Assembly (NCBI RefSeq): GCF_002855515.1
Contig: NZ_PKRP01000009.1
Coordinates: forward strand, 1-64,000
Direction: 5' to 3'
Origin: Rhizobium sp. TH135
GTDB taxonomy: Bacteria; Pseudomonadota; Alphaproteobacteria; Rhizobiales; Rhizobiaceae
DNA length: 64,000 nucleotides
A model generated the notes under the pieces. It made no database searches and was not told the origin of the DNA. It saw nothing but the letters and a program-made list of their open reading frames with translations. Positions 25,672 to 33,232 of this stretch are shown piece after piece (the stretch's first letter is position 1; every line of letters starts with the position of its first letter). The position numbers were made by a program, and so were the translations under genes.

Positions 25672-26004
25672 ATGAGCATGACCAACTTCATCCAGTTCGA
25701 CAAAGACGACATCGACAACGCCAAGGGAACCGGCCTCATCTCCACCATCGACCGGGACCTGGACATCAAGGTTACACCTTTCGACTCCACCAACGAAAAG
25801 GCTCCGACGCATCGCGTCTATGCCAAGTCACCTCGCGGCCACGATATCGAAGTTGGCGGCATCTGGAAGAAGACCAGCGGAGAAGGGAAGCCGTACTACA
25901 CCCTCTCCATCAAGCGCCTCGGCTTCAACGCCAACTTGGGCCGTTACCCCGGCCAAGATGACGTGGCACTGCAGGCCATCATCGAATGGGAACCCCGCGA
26001 TTGA
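25672..26004 (+). CDS. DUF736 family protein
   Basis: 110 residues from ATG 25672, with AGAGGAG ten bases upstream. The protein matches the small DUF736 family found on alphaproteobacterial plasmids and integrative elements: GIWKKTSGEGKPYYTLSIKR, followed by ANLGRYPGQDDVALQAIIEWEP. It is compact, beta-rich and cytosolic. It usually accompanies conjugation or antirestriction genes, but no activity is known to me. A GC-rich hairpin (26017-26035) and a terminator (26047-26086) follow, so it is a single-gene unit. Confidence 0.85.
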   Translation: MSMTNFIQFDKDDIDNAKGTGLISTIDRDLDIKVTPFDSTNEKAPTHRVYAKSPRGHDIEVGGIWKKTSGEGKPYYTLSIKRLGFNANLGRYPGQDDVALQAIIEWEPRD

Positions 26005-26016
26005 TCGCTCTGGGAG

Positions 26017-26088
26017 GCCCGATCTCTGATCGGGCTCCCACCATAAAAGAGCCGCTTACCCCGCATTCGCTGGATATCCGGCTCTTAT
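26017..26088 (+). terminator. Tandem hairpins ending the DUF736 transcript
   Basis: GCCCGATC-tct-GATCGGGC (26017-26035) is a perfect 8-bp hairpin 12 bp after the stop. It is followed by AAGAGCCG (26047-26054) pairing with CGGCTCTT (26079-26086). The second has T residues on its right and A residues on its left, so it may act in either direction. Confidence 0.65.
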
Positions 26089-26123
26089 TGTGCTAAGTGG
26101 AACAGTAACTGGAGGCTCTGCCA

Positions 26124-26330
26124 ATGAACGTTCATGCCCCTCGCCCCGATCGCTCTCCGGAAGCTGTTGCAGCACGGAAGAAGGCTTCAGATCAGGCACG
26201 CGCTGCGAATATGCGGCAGGGTTACACCGGTGACCCGGTCTTGGAAGAAGCGAAGGCCCGCTACGTCGCGGGGGACATCACTTCCGAGGAAATGCGCCAA
26301 GAGATGCTGGCCCGATTCAAGCGGCCTTGA
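26124..26330 (+). CDS. VbhA-like antitoxin
   Basis: 68 residues from ATG 26124 (GGAGG eight bases upstream). Residues 25-66 align with VbhA, the antitoxin of the Bartonella Fic toxin VbhT: ARAANMRQGYTGDPVLEEAK against ALASQRLEGLEPDPQVVAQM, then VAGDITSEEMRQEMLARFK. The inhibitory motif (S-x-x-x-E-G in VbhA) reads A28-N-M-R-Q32-G33 here, so the inhibitory Glu is replaced by Gln. It should bind the Fic domain encoded next and block its nucleotide site. A strong terminator separates it from the toxin gene. Confidence 0.75.
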   Translation: MNVHAPRPDRSPEAVAARKKASDQARAANMRQGYTGDPVLEEAKARYVAGDITSEEMRQEMLARFKRP

Positions 26331-26352
26331 TCATCACCTAGACATTTGTAGC

Positions 26353-26381
26353 GGCCGCCTGTGAACTCAGGCGGCCTTTTT
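26353..26381 (+). terminator. Rho-independent terminator between antitoxin and Fic toxin
   Basis: GGCCGCCT (26353-26360) pairs exactly with AGGCGGCC (26369-26376) over an eight-base loop, followed by TTTTT. It begins 22 bp after the antitoxin stop and ends 2 bp before the Fic ATG at 26384, so most transcripts from the antitoxin promoter should stop before the toxin. Confidence 0.85.
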
Positions 26382-26383
26382 GC

Positions 26384-27460
26384 ATGAGGTTTCGCTTGGC
26401 CCGCGATGATGAAGCCAAAGGCTCCTACACCTATCCCAACACGTCAGGGGATGAGGATTACAAGGATGTTCTGAAGAACAAGCTCAATATCAGGAGCTAT
26501 TCAGAACTGCGCGAAGCCGAGTACGCGATTACGGACTCAAGGATTACGGAGCTGGCCGAGGGAAAAGGCCCTACCGGTAATCACGACGCAGCGCATCTGA
26601 AGGCTCTGCACGGCTACATCTTTCAAGATATCTATGAATGGGCAGGACACACGCGCAATGAAAGTCCTGTCGTCGATGGGCATCGGGTAGAGCCGGTAGG
26701 CGGGCTTTCGAAGGGCGATACGACTTTCCTCCCCGGCTCGCGCATCGAAATGGGTCTCAACGAGGCGCTGAGGCCTGCTAGAGACGTTCAGGGCTTGCGA
26801 GCCGCGACACCCGAGCAATTCGCCGAGAAGGCCGCTCACGTCCTATCTGAGTTGAACTATGTTCATGCCTTTCGCGAAGGCAATGGAAGGGCAAACGAAG
26901 CTCTGGTGGTCTCATTGGGCCGCACCTATGGGCATGATATCGATCTGACCGTCATCACCAAACCTCGCATGATCGAGGCATCCATTGAGACCACGAATGA
27001 TCCGTCCAGTCCGGCGATGAAGCACCTCATCCAGGATGCAATGGATCCTAACCGCCGCGAGGCGATCCGCAGTGCCATGTCCGATCTTGAGCAGGCTGGC
27101 GAGAAACCGTTCGAGCACAATATCCGCACGGCCCGCCAGGGCGAAGTGATCGAAGGCCAGGTTCTCGGCCATGACAATCGAGTTGCGAGCCTCGTGACCG
27201 AAAAGGGGATTGTGGCCGTAGATCGTGCTGATCTCCCCGAGCAAATACCTGCTGACGACGAGGAAGTTAGGTTCACCGCAAGATCTGATTTCAAGACTCT
27301 GGGTCGGCCGGAACAGGTCCAAGATGCCCATTCGCAGCCAGGTCAGCAAAAGGCCCAAGAGCCTCAGTCGCAGCACATCAATGCCGAGCTTAAGGCTATC
27401 GAAGCGCAGCAGCTTGCCGATCGCCAGCGAAACCGCGACCAAGACGACCGAGAGCGCTGA
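26384..27460 (+). CDS. Fic-domain protein with altered active-site motif
   Basis: 358 residues. The Fic domain (about 20-210) shows the N-terminal FQDIYEWAGHTR flap region and the core helix H161-AFREGNGR169-AN-E172. The canonical motif is HPFx(D/E)GNGRxxR, so the catalytic His, the metal-binding Glu and the first Arg are kept but the second Arg, which contacts ATP and the inhibitory Glu, is Glu here. After the Fic domain, residues about 245-285 (VIEGQVLGHDNRVASLVTEKGIVAVDRADLP) resemble a small KfrB-like plasmid domain; the C-terminus is Gln/Arg-rich. The ATG follows a terminator with no ribosome-binding site. Family members AMPylate or otherwise modify proteins; activity of this variant is uncertain. 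Confidence 0.82.
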   Translation: MRFRLARDDEAKGSYTYPNTSGDEDYKDVLKNKLNIRSYSELREAEYAITDSRITELAEGKGPTGNHDAAHLKALHGYIFQDIYEWAGHTRNESPVVDGHRVEPVGGLSKGDTTFLPGSRIEMGLNEALRPARDVQGLRAATPEQFAEKAAHVLSELNYVHAFREGNGRANEALVVSLGRTYGHDIDLTVITKPRMIEASIETTNDPSSPAMKHLIQDAMDPNRREAIRSAMSDLEQAGEKPFEHNIRTARQGEVIEGQVLGHDNRVASLVTEKGIVAVDRADLPEQIPADDEEVRFTARSDFKTLGRPEQVQDAHSQPGQQKAQEPQSQHINAELKAIEAQQLADRQRNRDQDDRER

Positions 27461-27681
27461 TCTGCGGCCCTGTCGCTGCAGTGAGGGCCCGTATCGTCGG
27501 CCGGGGTGCCTACGCTCAGCGCCCTCTCCTGTCCGTTGGATGGTTTGACGGACAAACTACGATAGCCCCTCACCCATTCAACCGCTTGCGCGGTCCTACA
27601 CTCCGTTGCGGCCCTACGGGTGCATGGGCTCGTTTCGCTATCTTCGGATCTTTGCCGTCAACCAACGAACAGGAGACGGCA

Positions 27682-28551
27682 ATGCAGAGCGTAAAGGACA
27701 CCTACCAGCGGATCACCGACACCATCATCCAGCAGCTCGAGGCCGGCACCAAGCCTTGGATTCGGCCATGGCGCGGAAATGTTCGCAGGTCGGCTACGCC
27801 GCTGCGTGCCTCCGGCGAAGCCTATCGCGGCATCAACGTGGTCATGCTTTGGCTCTCCGGGCAACTCGCCGGCTACGACGAAAACACATGGATGACTTAC
27901 CGGCAGGCTCAGGAGCTTGGCGCTCAGGTCCGCAAGGGCGAACAAGGAACCCTCGTCGTCAAGTACGGCACCTTCACGCCGAAGGATCAGGAGGCGGACG
28001 ATCGCGCAGTCCCCTATCTCAAGGGCTACGCTGTCTTCAACGTCGAGCAGATCGATAACCTGCCTGACCGCTTCAAGAGCCCGGCCGATGATGTGCCAAT
28101 GGATGCCGTTCCAGTCCTCGAAAACGTCGAATCCTTCATAGATCGCACTGGCGCGAAGATCACCTACGGCGGCAAGCAGGCTTGTTATCGCCCTGGTCTC
28201 GATGACATTCTGATTCCGGATCGGGGGCGGTTCCTCAGCGAGATTCACCTTTACAGCACTGTTCTTCATGAAATTTCTCATTGGAGTGGTGCAAAGGCAC
28301 GTTTGGGCCGTGACCTGAGTGGGCGGTTCGGCAGTGAGGCCTACGCCATGGAGGAGCTTGTTGCCGAGATCTCAGCCGCGTTCGTCTGCGCCGATCTTGG
28401 CATCGAGCATGATCCGCGAGACAACACCGCGACCTACGTTGAAAACTGGCTCAAGGTGCTCAAGCAGGATTCACGTGCAGTCATCACTGCCGCCGCAAAG
28501 GCTCAGGCAGCCGCTGACTATCTGCGACAGTTCAGCTCTTCTACAGGCTAG
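27682..28551 (+). CDS. ArdC-like antirestriction protein, ssDNA-binding plus zincin
   Basis: 289 residues from ATG 27682 (AGGAG seven bases upstream). The N-terminal ArdC domain reads YQRITDTIIQQLEAGTKPWIRPW, then YRGINVVMLWLSG and WMTYRQAQELGAQVRKGEQGTLVVKYG. The C-terminal zincin-like domain has VLHEISHWSGAKARLGRD, the HExxH metal site, and further on ELVAEISAAFVCADLGI with its Glu. ArdC proteins bind single-stranded DNA and protect incoming plasmid DNA from restriction in the recipient, so it fits an early-transfer role. A 220-bp leader rich in hairpins separates it from the Fic gene. Confidence 0.88.
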   Translation: MQSVKDTYQRITDTIIQQLEAGTKPWIRPWRGNVRRSATPLRASGEAYRGINVVMLWLSGQLAGYDENTWMTYRQAQELGAQVRKGEQGTLVVKYGTFTPKDQEADDRAVPYLKGYAVFNVEQIDNLPDRFKSPADDVPMDAVPVLENVESFIDRTGAKITYGGKQACYRPGLDDILIPDRGRFLSEIHLYSTVLHEISHWSGAKARLGRDLSGRFGSEAYAMEELVAEISAAFVCADLGIEHDPRDNTATYVENWLKVLKQDSRAVITAAAKAQAAADYLRQFSSSTG

Positions 28552-28594
28552 GGGCACTGGCATAACTGTCGGGCCTCATGCGCATCGACCTAAA

Positions 28595-28645
28595 ACTTTA
28601 CAACTGTAAAGTCGGGCATCCTTGATGCGTTAACTTCTTGTTAAC
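28595..28645 (+). promoter_or_regulatory. Inverted repeats upstream of repA, likely RepA/RepB operator
   Basis: Two inverted repeats lie 90-140 bp before repA: ACTTTAC-aact-GTAAAGT (28595-28612) and GTTAAC-ttctt-GTTAAC (28629-28645). The repABC operons are autoregulated by RepA with RepB at such sites, and partition sites of these plasmids are palindromes beginning GTT and ending AAC. The second repeat fits that pattern loosely (17 bp, not the usual 16). Confidence 0.5.
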
Positions 28646-28731
28646 GAAAAACGCCTTGAAGAATCGGAGTCAGTCTGGCATCCCTGACGGAAATGATCTC
28701 GTAAAGTGGTCAGAACCGTCAAGAGGATTGA

Positions 28732-29946
28732 ATGTTGCAGCCAGCTTCTCAGAGCGTCAGAGACACTGCGTCGAAGATCGGGGTCTACACCTCGAAACTC
28801 TCTGCGGAGCTGAACGATATGCGTGAGGCTGTTTATCCACCCTCTGCGCAGAAAACATTTGGTCGGACATTCTCAACCCTTGACCTAGTGAGGCTACTCA
28901 AGGTTCCGGAAAGTACTCTTCGCCAGTTGACGCTGGAAGGGAAGGGGCCTTTGCCCGAGCGTGCAGAAAATAACAGGCGAACCTACACGATAGAACAGGT
29001 CAAGGAACTGAGGGCATTCCTGGCCGAACTTCGTCCGGACGAAGCTGGCGAGCTGCTTCCGCATCGTCGCAAAGGGGAAAAGCTTCAGGTAATTGCTACG
29101 GCGAATTTTAAAGGTGGTAGTTCCAAGACAACCACTTCTATCCATCTCGCACATTTTCTAGGGCTTCAGGGTTATCGGGTCCTGTGTCTGGATCTTGATC
29201 CGCAAGCATCGATGACTGCGCTATTTGGTATTCAGCCCGAGTTCGATCTCGGCGAGAACCAAACAGCCTATGCAGCCATTCGATATGACAATGAGAGGCG
29301 GCCGCTCGCTGAAGTGATCCGGCCAACCTATTTCCCGGGTGTCGATCTAGTTCCTGGCAATCTGGAGCTAATGGACTTTGAGTTTGATACCCCGTCCTAT
29401 CTGACCTCGAAAACCAGAGATGACTTGGGTTTGTTTTTCGAGCGGTTAAGCAGTGCCCTGGCCCGCGTCGATGATCGATACGATATCGTTATCATCGACA
29501 CCCCACCGTCCCTTGGATACTCGACGCTCGCCGCTCTTTACGCAGCCACGTCCTTAATCATTACCGTTCACCCGGCGATGCTCGACGTTGCATCGTGCAA
29601 TCAGTTCCTGATCATGATCTCCGATCTATCGGAGGTGCTGGGGCAGTTTGGAGCAAAATTTGAGCATGACTTTTTCCGTTTCCTGCTCACCCGCGTGAAC
29701 CCGAATGACGGGCCTCAAAAGTATATGTCTGGAGTCATGCGCCGATTGTTTGGTGATGATGTACTGGTTGCGGAGGCGCTCGAATCGACGGCAATCGCCG
29801 GTGCAGCGGTAGCGAAGAAGACCCTTTACGAGCTCGAGTCGGGCGAGGTCGGTCGTGAAGCGTTGAAGCGTGCAATTGAGAGCGCTGATCGAGTTAACTC
29901 CGAAATCCTCGACCTCGTTCACAAAGTTTGGGGGCGTAGCACATGA
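28732..29946 (+). CDS. repA: RepA, ParA-like partition ATPase
   Basis: 404 residues, normal for repABC RepA. An N-terminal DNA-binding region (FSTLDLVRLLKVPESTLRQLTLEGKG) precedes a ParA-type ATPase with the deviant Walker A FKGGSSKTTTSIHLAHFL at about 126-143, LCLDLDPQASMTALFG, and VIIDTPPSLGYSTLAALYAA. It drives plasmid partition with RepB and represses the operon. The stop overlaps the ATG of repB (29943-29946), as usual. Confidence 0.97.
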   Translation: MLQPASQSVRDTASKIGVYTSKLSAELNDMREAVYPPSAQKTFGRTFSTLDLVRLLKVPESTLRQLTLEGKGPLPERAENNRRTYTIEQVKELRAFLAELRPDEAGELLPHRRKGEKLQVIATANFKGGSSKTTTSIHLAHFLGLQGYRVLCLDLDPQASMTALFGIQPEFDLGENQTAYAAIRYDNERRPLAEVIRPTYFPGVDLVPGNLELMDFEFDTPSYLTSKTRDDLGLFFERLSSALARVDDRYDIVIIDTPPSLGYSTLAALYAATSLIITVHPAMLDVASCNQFLIMISDLSEVLGQFGAKFEHDFFRFLLTRVNPNDGPQKYMSGVMRRLFGDDVLVAEALESTAIAGAAVAKKTLYELESGEVGREALKRAIESADRVNSEILDLVHKVWGRST

Positions 29947-30956
29947 AGAAAAGCATCCTTCAGCGAATGGCGGCTGCCGAAAACCGGACAGAATCTACTG
30001 TGGTGTCGGACGCGTCTGACAAGCCCTCGCTGGCGCGGCGGCACTCTTCACCGGTCATTTCCAATGTGGGTCGAGCACTGACACAGCTCACCGAAGATAG
30101 TGTCATTTCACTCGATCCTGACCGTATCGACCGCTCGCCCTATAGAGATCGCTTTGGCAACGACGAAGATGCGGCCAAAGAGCTCGAGGCGCTTAAGGTT
30201 TCTATCGCAAGCGAAGGCCAAAAAATTCCGGTTCTCGTTCGGCCGCATCCGACGAAACCGGATCATTACCAGCTTGCCTACGGTTACCGTCGATGGGCGG
30301 CGATCAAGGCCATAATGGCAGAAGCGGATCGCCCGGAGACCATAAAGATTCGAGCGTATGTTCGAGAGCTTTCCGATCGGCAATTGATTGAAGAGCAATC
30401 GCTTGAGAATGGTGTTCGGGAAAACTTGACCTGGATCGAGCAGGCAATGTGGGCAGTACAGCTCAAAAGTGCTGGCCTTTCCCATCGCGCCATGTGCCCA
30501 ATCTTGGGAGCTTCAGAAGCGGCAATATCGCATCTGTTTCGAGTGACGGAGGCGGTTCCCGAAGACATCATTCTTGCGATCGGCAGAGCAAAAGGAGTTG
30601 GTCGCCCGAAATGGACCGCATTTGCCGAGTTGCTGAAAGATCCGAGCAGCGCAGCACGTGTTCGCAAGATAATCGACACGGTCGAGTTTCGAGGCGCTGA
30701 CAGCTCCAGCCGTATTGCCCAAGCGATACGAGCTGCAAGTGCTGCAGCCGACAAAGTGACTGCGGAACCAGCTGAAGAGATTGTTGACTTCGCCGTGGGT
30801 GACCGAGTTTTTGGCCGCATGAAGAGTAATTCGGCTGGAACTACGGTCTCAATCCCGAAGCAGGAACGCGCTTTCGCGCGCTGGCTGGCGGACCGAATGC
30901 CTGATCTTCTAAGCGAATACAACAATCATTCCGATCCAACTCACCAAGAGGTGTGA
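29943..30956 (+). CDS. repB: RepB, ParB-like centromere-binding protein
   Basis: 337 residues. The ParB N-terminal domain is visible (LVRPHPTKPDHYQLAYGYRRW after ELEALKVSIASEGQKIPV; LIEEQSLENGVRENLTWIEQA), followed by the HTH (SHRAMCPILGASEAAISHLFRVTEAVP) and a C-terminal dimerisation part. It binds parS sites and cooperates with RepA in partition and autoregulation. The operon continues to repC after a 191-bp intergenic region that carries the antisense RNA. Confidence 0.97.
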   Translation: MKKSILQRMAAAENRTESTVVSDASDKPSLARRHSSPVISNVGRALTQLTEDSVISLDPDRIDRSPYRDRFGNDEDAAKELEALKVSIASEGQKIPVLVRPHPTKPDHYQLAYGYRRWAAIKAIMAEADRPETIKIRAYVRELSDRQLIEEQSLENGVRENLTWIEQAMWAVQLKSAGLSHRAMCPILGASEAAISHLFRVTEAVPEDIILAIGRAKGVGRPKWTAFAELLKDPSSAARVRKIIDTVEFRGADSSSRIAQAIRAASAAADKVTAEPAEEIVDFAVGDRVFGRMKSNSAGTTVSIPKQERAFARWLADRMPDLLSEYNNHSDPTHQEV

Positions 30957-30994
30957 TCGAGACACTCGTTAATTGGTCAAGAGGAGAGACCGCG

Positions 30995-31085
30995 ACAAAA
31001 GAAAAAGGCCCCCAAAACGTTTCCGTCATGGAAGCCTCTCTCAATTCCTAGCAAGATCGAGAATCGCATTTCCATGAATCCCAGT
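30995..31085 (-). ncRNA. Antisense ctRNA of repABC (incompatibility determinant)
   Basis: The repB-repC gap (30957-31147) has the standard layout for the small counter-transcribed RNA that limits RepC synthesis. On the minus strand, GGCTTCC and GGGGGCC arms (31031 back to 31003, with G-T pairs) are followed by TTTTTC, forming the terminator; the RNA would begin near 31070-31085. Base pairing with the repC leader blocks repC expression and sets copy number and incompatibility. The ends are approximate. Confidence 0.62.
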
Positions 31086-31147
31086 CAAGAGTCTTTGGCA
31101 TCGTTTTGGTGAGCGGATTTCTTTTGCCTGAAGAAAGGTGAAGGAAT

Positions 31148-32386
31148 ATGCAGACGGGAAATGTCACGACGCCCTTTGGGCGGCGGCCGGTTGTGCTTGC
31201 TCTTGTAAAGAGGCAGCTTCAGACGTCCGAGACGAAACCAAACCGCCCGGTCGAAAAATGGAAGGTGTTTCGCGACGCCTGTGAGGCCCGTGAACGCCTC
31301 GGCCTCCAGGACAGGGCGCTGACTGTGCTGGACGCATTGCTGACATTTTATCCGGAAAGCGAGCTCAACTGCGATAGCGGATTGGTGGTCTTCCCTTCGA
31401 ACGCCCAGCTTTCTGTCAGAGCGCACGGCATCACTGGAACGACCTTGCGGCGCCATTTGGCTGCCCTGGTCGAAGCCGGGCTCATCCAGCGCAAGGATAG
31501 TCCGAACGGCAAGCGCTACGCTCACCGGGACAAGGGTGGCGATATCGAGCAAGCCTTTGGGTTCGATCTTTCTCCACTTTTGGCTCGTGTTGCGGAACTT
31601 GCAGCACTGGCACAGGAAGTCGCTGCCGAACGCCTGCAGTTCAGGCGAGCCAAAGAGGCACTGACTATCTGCCGGCGTGATGTGCGCAAGCTGATTTCAG
31701 CAGCGATGGAGGAGGGGGCCGACGGCGACTGGGAAGCCATCGAAGACATGTATGTCGGCATTGTCAGCCGACTTCCCCGCAATCCTGACCGTCACCAGGT
31801 GGAGGCAATCCTCGACGAGATGCAGCTTTTGCGCACCGAAATCCTCAACCTTCTGGAAAATCAGTTAGATTCTCAAAATATGGACGGCAATGCTGTTCAA
31901 AATGGCTGCCACATACAGAATTCAAAACCCGAATCCATCTATGAACTTGAACCTAGCTCTGGAAAAGAGCAGGGCGGAGCCGTCGAGCTGGAAGTAGCAC
32001 CCAAAGCGGTTGCTCAGCCGTTGGCAAAGCCGGAACAGATGAAGGCGTTCCCGCTGTCGATGGTCCTGAAAGCCTGCCCGCAGATTTCGGACTACGGGCC
32101 CGGCGGCACGATCTCCCATTGGCGCGAGCTGATGGGCGCCGCGGTGGTGGTACGATCAATGCTTGGTGTTAGCCCGTCGGCTTACCAGGAGGCTTGCGAG
32201 GTGATGGGGCCGGAGAACGCGGCGGTTGCCATGGCTGCAATCTTGGAGAGGGCAGGGCATATCAATTCGGCAGGTGGATATCTCCGCGATCTCACGCGCC
32301 GGGCGAGGGGAGGGGAGTTCGGACTGGGACCGATGCTGATGTCGCTGATGCGTGCAAATGCGAACAGCGATCGGAAAACGGGGTGA
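31148..32386 (+). CDS. repC: RepC, replication initiator
   Basis: 412 residues from ATG 31148 (GAAGGA just upstream). N-terminal winged-helix region (TVLDALLTFYPESELN, FPSNAQLSVRAHGITGTTLRRHLAALVEAGLIQRKDSPNGKRYAHRD), linker with CHIQNSKPES, and C-terminal domain (CPQISDYGPGGTISHWRELM, ending INSAGGYLRDLTRRARGGEFGL). It is the replication initiator of the repABC plasmid and acts on an origin within its own gene. Its level is set by the antisense RNA upstream and by RepA/RepB repression. Confidence 0.97.
   Translation: MQTGNVTTPFGRRPVVLALVKRQLQTSETKPNRPVEKWKVFRDACEARERLGLQDRALTVLDALLTFYPESELNCDSGLVVFPSNAQLSVRAHGITGTTLRRHLAALVEAGLIQRKDSPNGKRYAHRDKGGDIEQAFGFDLSPLLARVAELAALAQEVAAERLQFRRAKEALTICRRDVRKLISAAMEEGADGDWEAIEDMYVGIVSRLPRNPDRHQVEAILDEMQLLRTEILNLLENQLDSQNMDGNAVQNGCHIQNSKPESIYELEPSSGKEQGGAVELEVAPKAVAQPLAKPEQMKAFPLSMVLKACPQISDYGPGGTISHWRELMGAAVVVRSMLGVSPSAYQEACEVMGPENAAVAMAAILERAGHINSAGGYLRDLTRRARGGEFGLGPMLMSLMRANANSDRKTG
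31860..31950. other. Candidate oriV in repC
   Basis: This A+T-richer stretch inside repC (starting with ATTCTCAAAATATGG and containing CACATACAGAATTCAAAACC at 31910-31929) is where repABC origins lie. Part of it is conserved at DNA level in the second repC at 24261. Confidence 0.5.
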
Positions 32387-32435
32387 GGGACGACGCGTTC
32401 CTAAATGGCCATCACTTGACGGCCCTTTCCGTTCT

Positions 32436-33074
32436 TCAATCGTCTGTCGGGGTATCGACCTTGGATGATTTTCGACCTGGTGGCCGGCCAGGGGGACGGC
32501 CTTTCCTGCTGACTCTCGCCGCTTTTCTAGTCAGTCGTTGGCGTTCGGCCTCAGCTTTTGCTTCGGCCTCCGCTTCCGCTTTTTGCCGAGCTTCAAGAAC
32601 ATCCTTAGGCGTCAGTTGGCCAACTATACCGATCAAACTGCGTATGGTGTCATGCGGGAGGTCATGAATGAGTCTGAAGAGTTCAACACGATCATCGGCC
32701 TCTTCAGGATTTTTACCGTAGAGATGAGGTGCTGCGGCATGAATCATCTGCATCGGCAGGAACCCAAGGAGCTCGGAAAGGTGAATCATTCGAGAGACAG
32801 TCAGTCGCGAAATGTTCAGTTCGTAGCGGCTGTAGACCACTCGAGCGAGACCAGCCAGGGTCGCGAAATCACTCTGGGTCAGACCAGTTTTCGCGCGTTC
32901 GTCGAGTAGGAATGCGGAAAGTTTTGCGTCGATCTCGCCGAAGCTGACTATGCCGTCGAATCCCTCCTTGCGGTACAAGGGTCTCTGGAAATCTGGATCT
33001 GTAGTCTCAACCAGTTCCCTTGATTTGATATAGTCGGATAGATTCCGCACAGTCGGTATTCCCTCAGTCCCCAA
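32436..33074 (-). CDS. XRE-type regulator with AT-hook-like tail
   Basis: 212 residues from TTG 33074; later starts are possible. The HTH spans about 60-105 (LLDERAKTGLTQSDFATLAGLARVVYSRYELNISRLTVSRMIHLSELLG). A charged Ala/Glu/Lys helix follows at about 160-185, then a basic tail with GRPPGRPPGRK, the Gly-Arg-Pro core of AT-hook motifs, which bind the minor groove of A+T-rich DNA. Its N-terminus resembles the XRE protein at 7739-8257. Lying between repC and the DNA-processing genes, it is a good candidate repressor of transfer; rhizobial TrbR is a similar XRE repressor, but I cannot assign it to that family. An inverted repeat directly upstream may be its own operator. Confidence 0.72.
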   Translation of the reverse strand: MGTEGIPTVRNLSDYIKSRELVETTDPDFQRPLYRKEGFDGIVSFGEIDAKLSAFLLDERAKTGLTQSDFATLAGLARVVYSRYELNISRLTVSRMIHLSELLGFLPMQMIHAAAPHLYGKNPEEADDRVELFRLIHDLPHDTIRSLIGIVGQLTPKDVLEARQKAEAEAEAKAEAERQRLTRKAARVSRKGRPPGRPPGRKSSKVDTPTDD

Positions 33075-33106
33075 ATCCGCCTGTGGCAGATATCACGCAC
33101 CATAAC

Positions 33107-33121
33107 GTGCCATTAAGGCAC
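33107..33121. promoter_or_regulatory. Inverted repeat upstream of the XRE gene
   Basis: GTGCC-attaa-GGCAC lies 33 bp before the start of the leftward XRE gene, in its promoter. Size and position fit an autoregulatory operator for a dimeric HTH protein. Confidence 0.4.
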
Positions 33122-33232
33122 TGTCATCCTGCGCGCCAGTTACAAAGCCCTAACAAAAGTGGGGGGAATGAATGCCAGGATGCTGATCTCCTCGATATAA
33201 AATCCGCAACTCAGGGCGCGTTGTCCATCACC

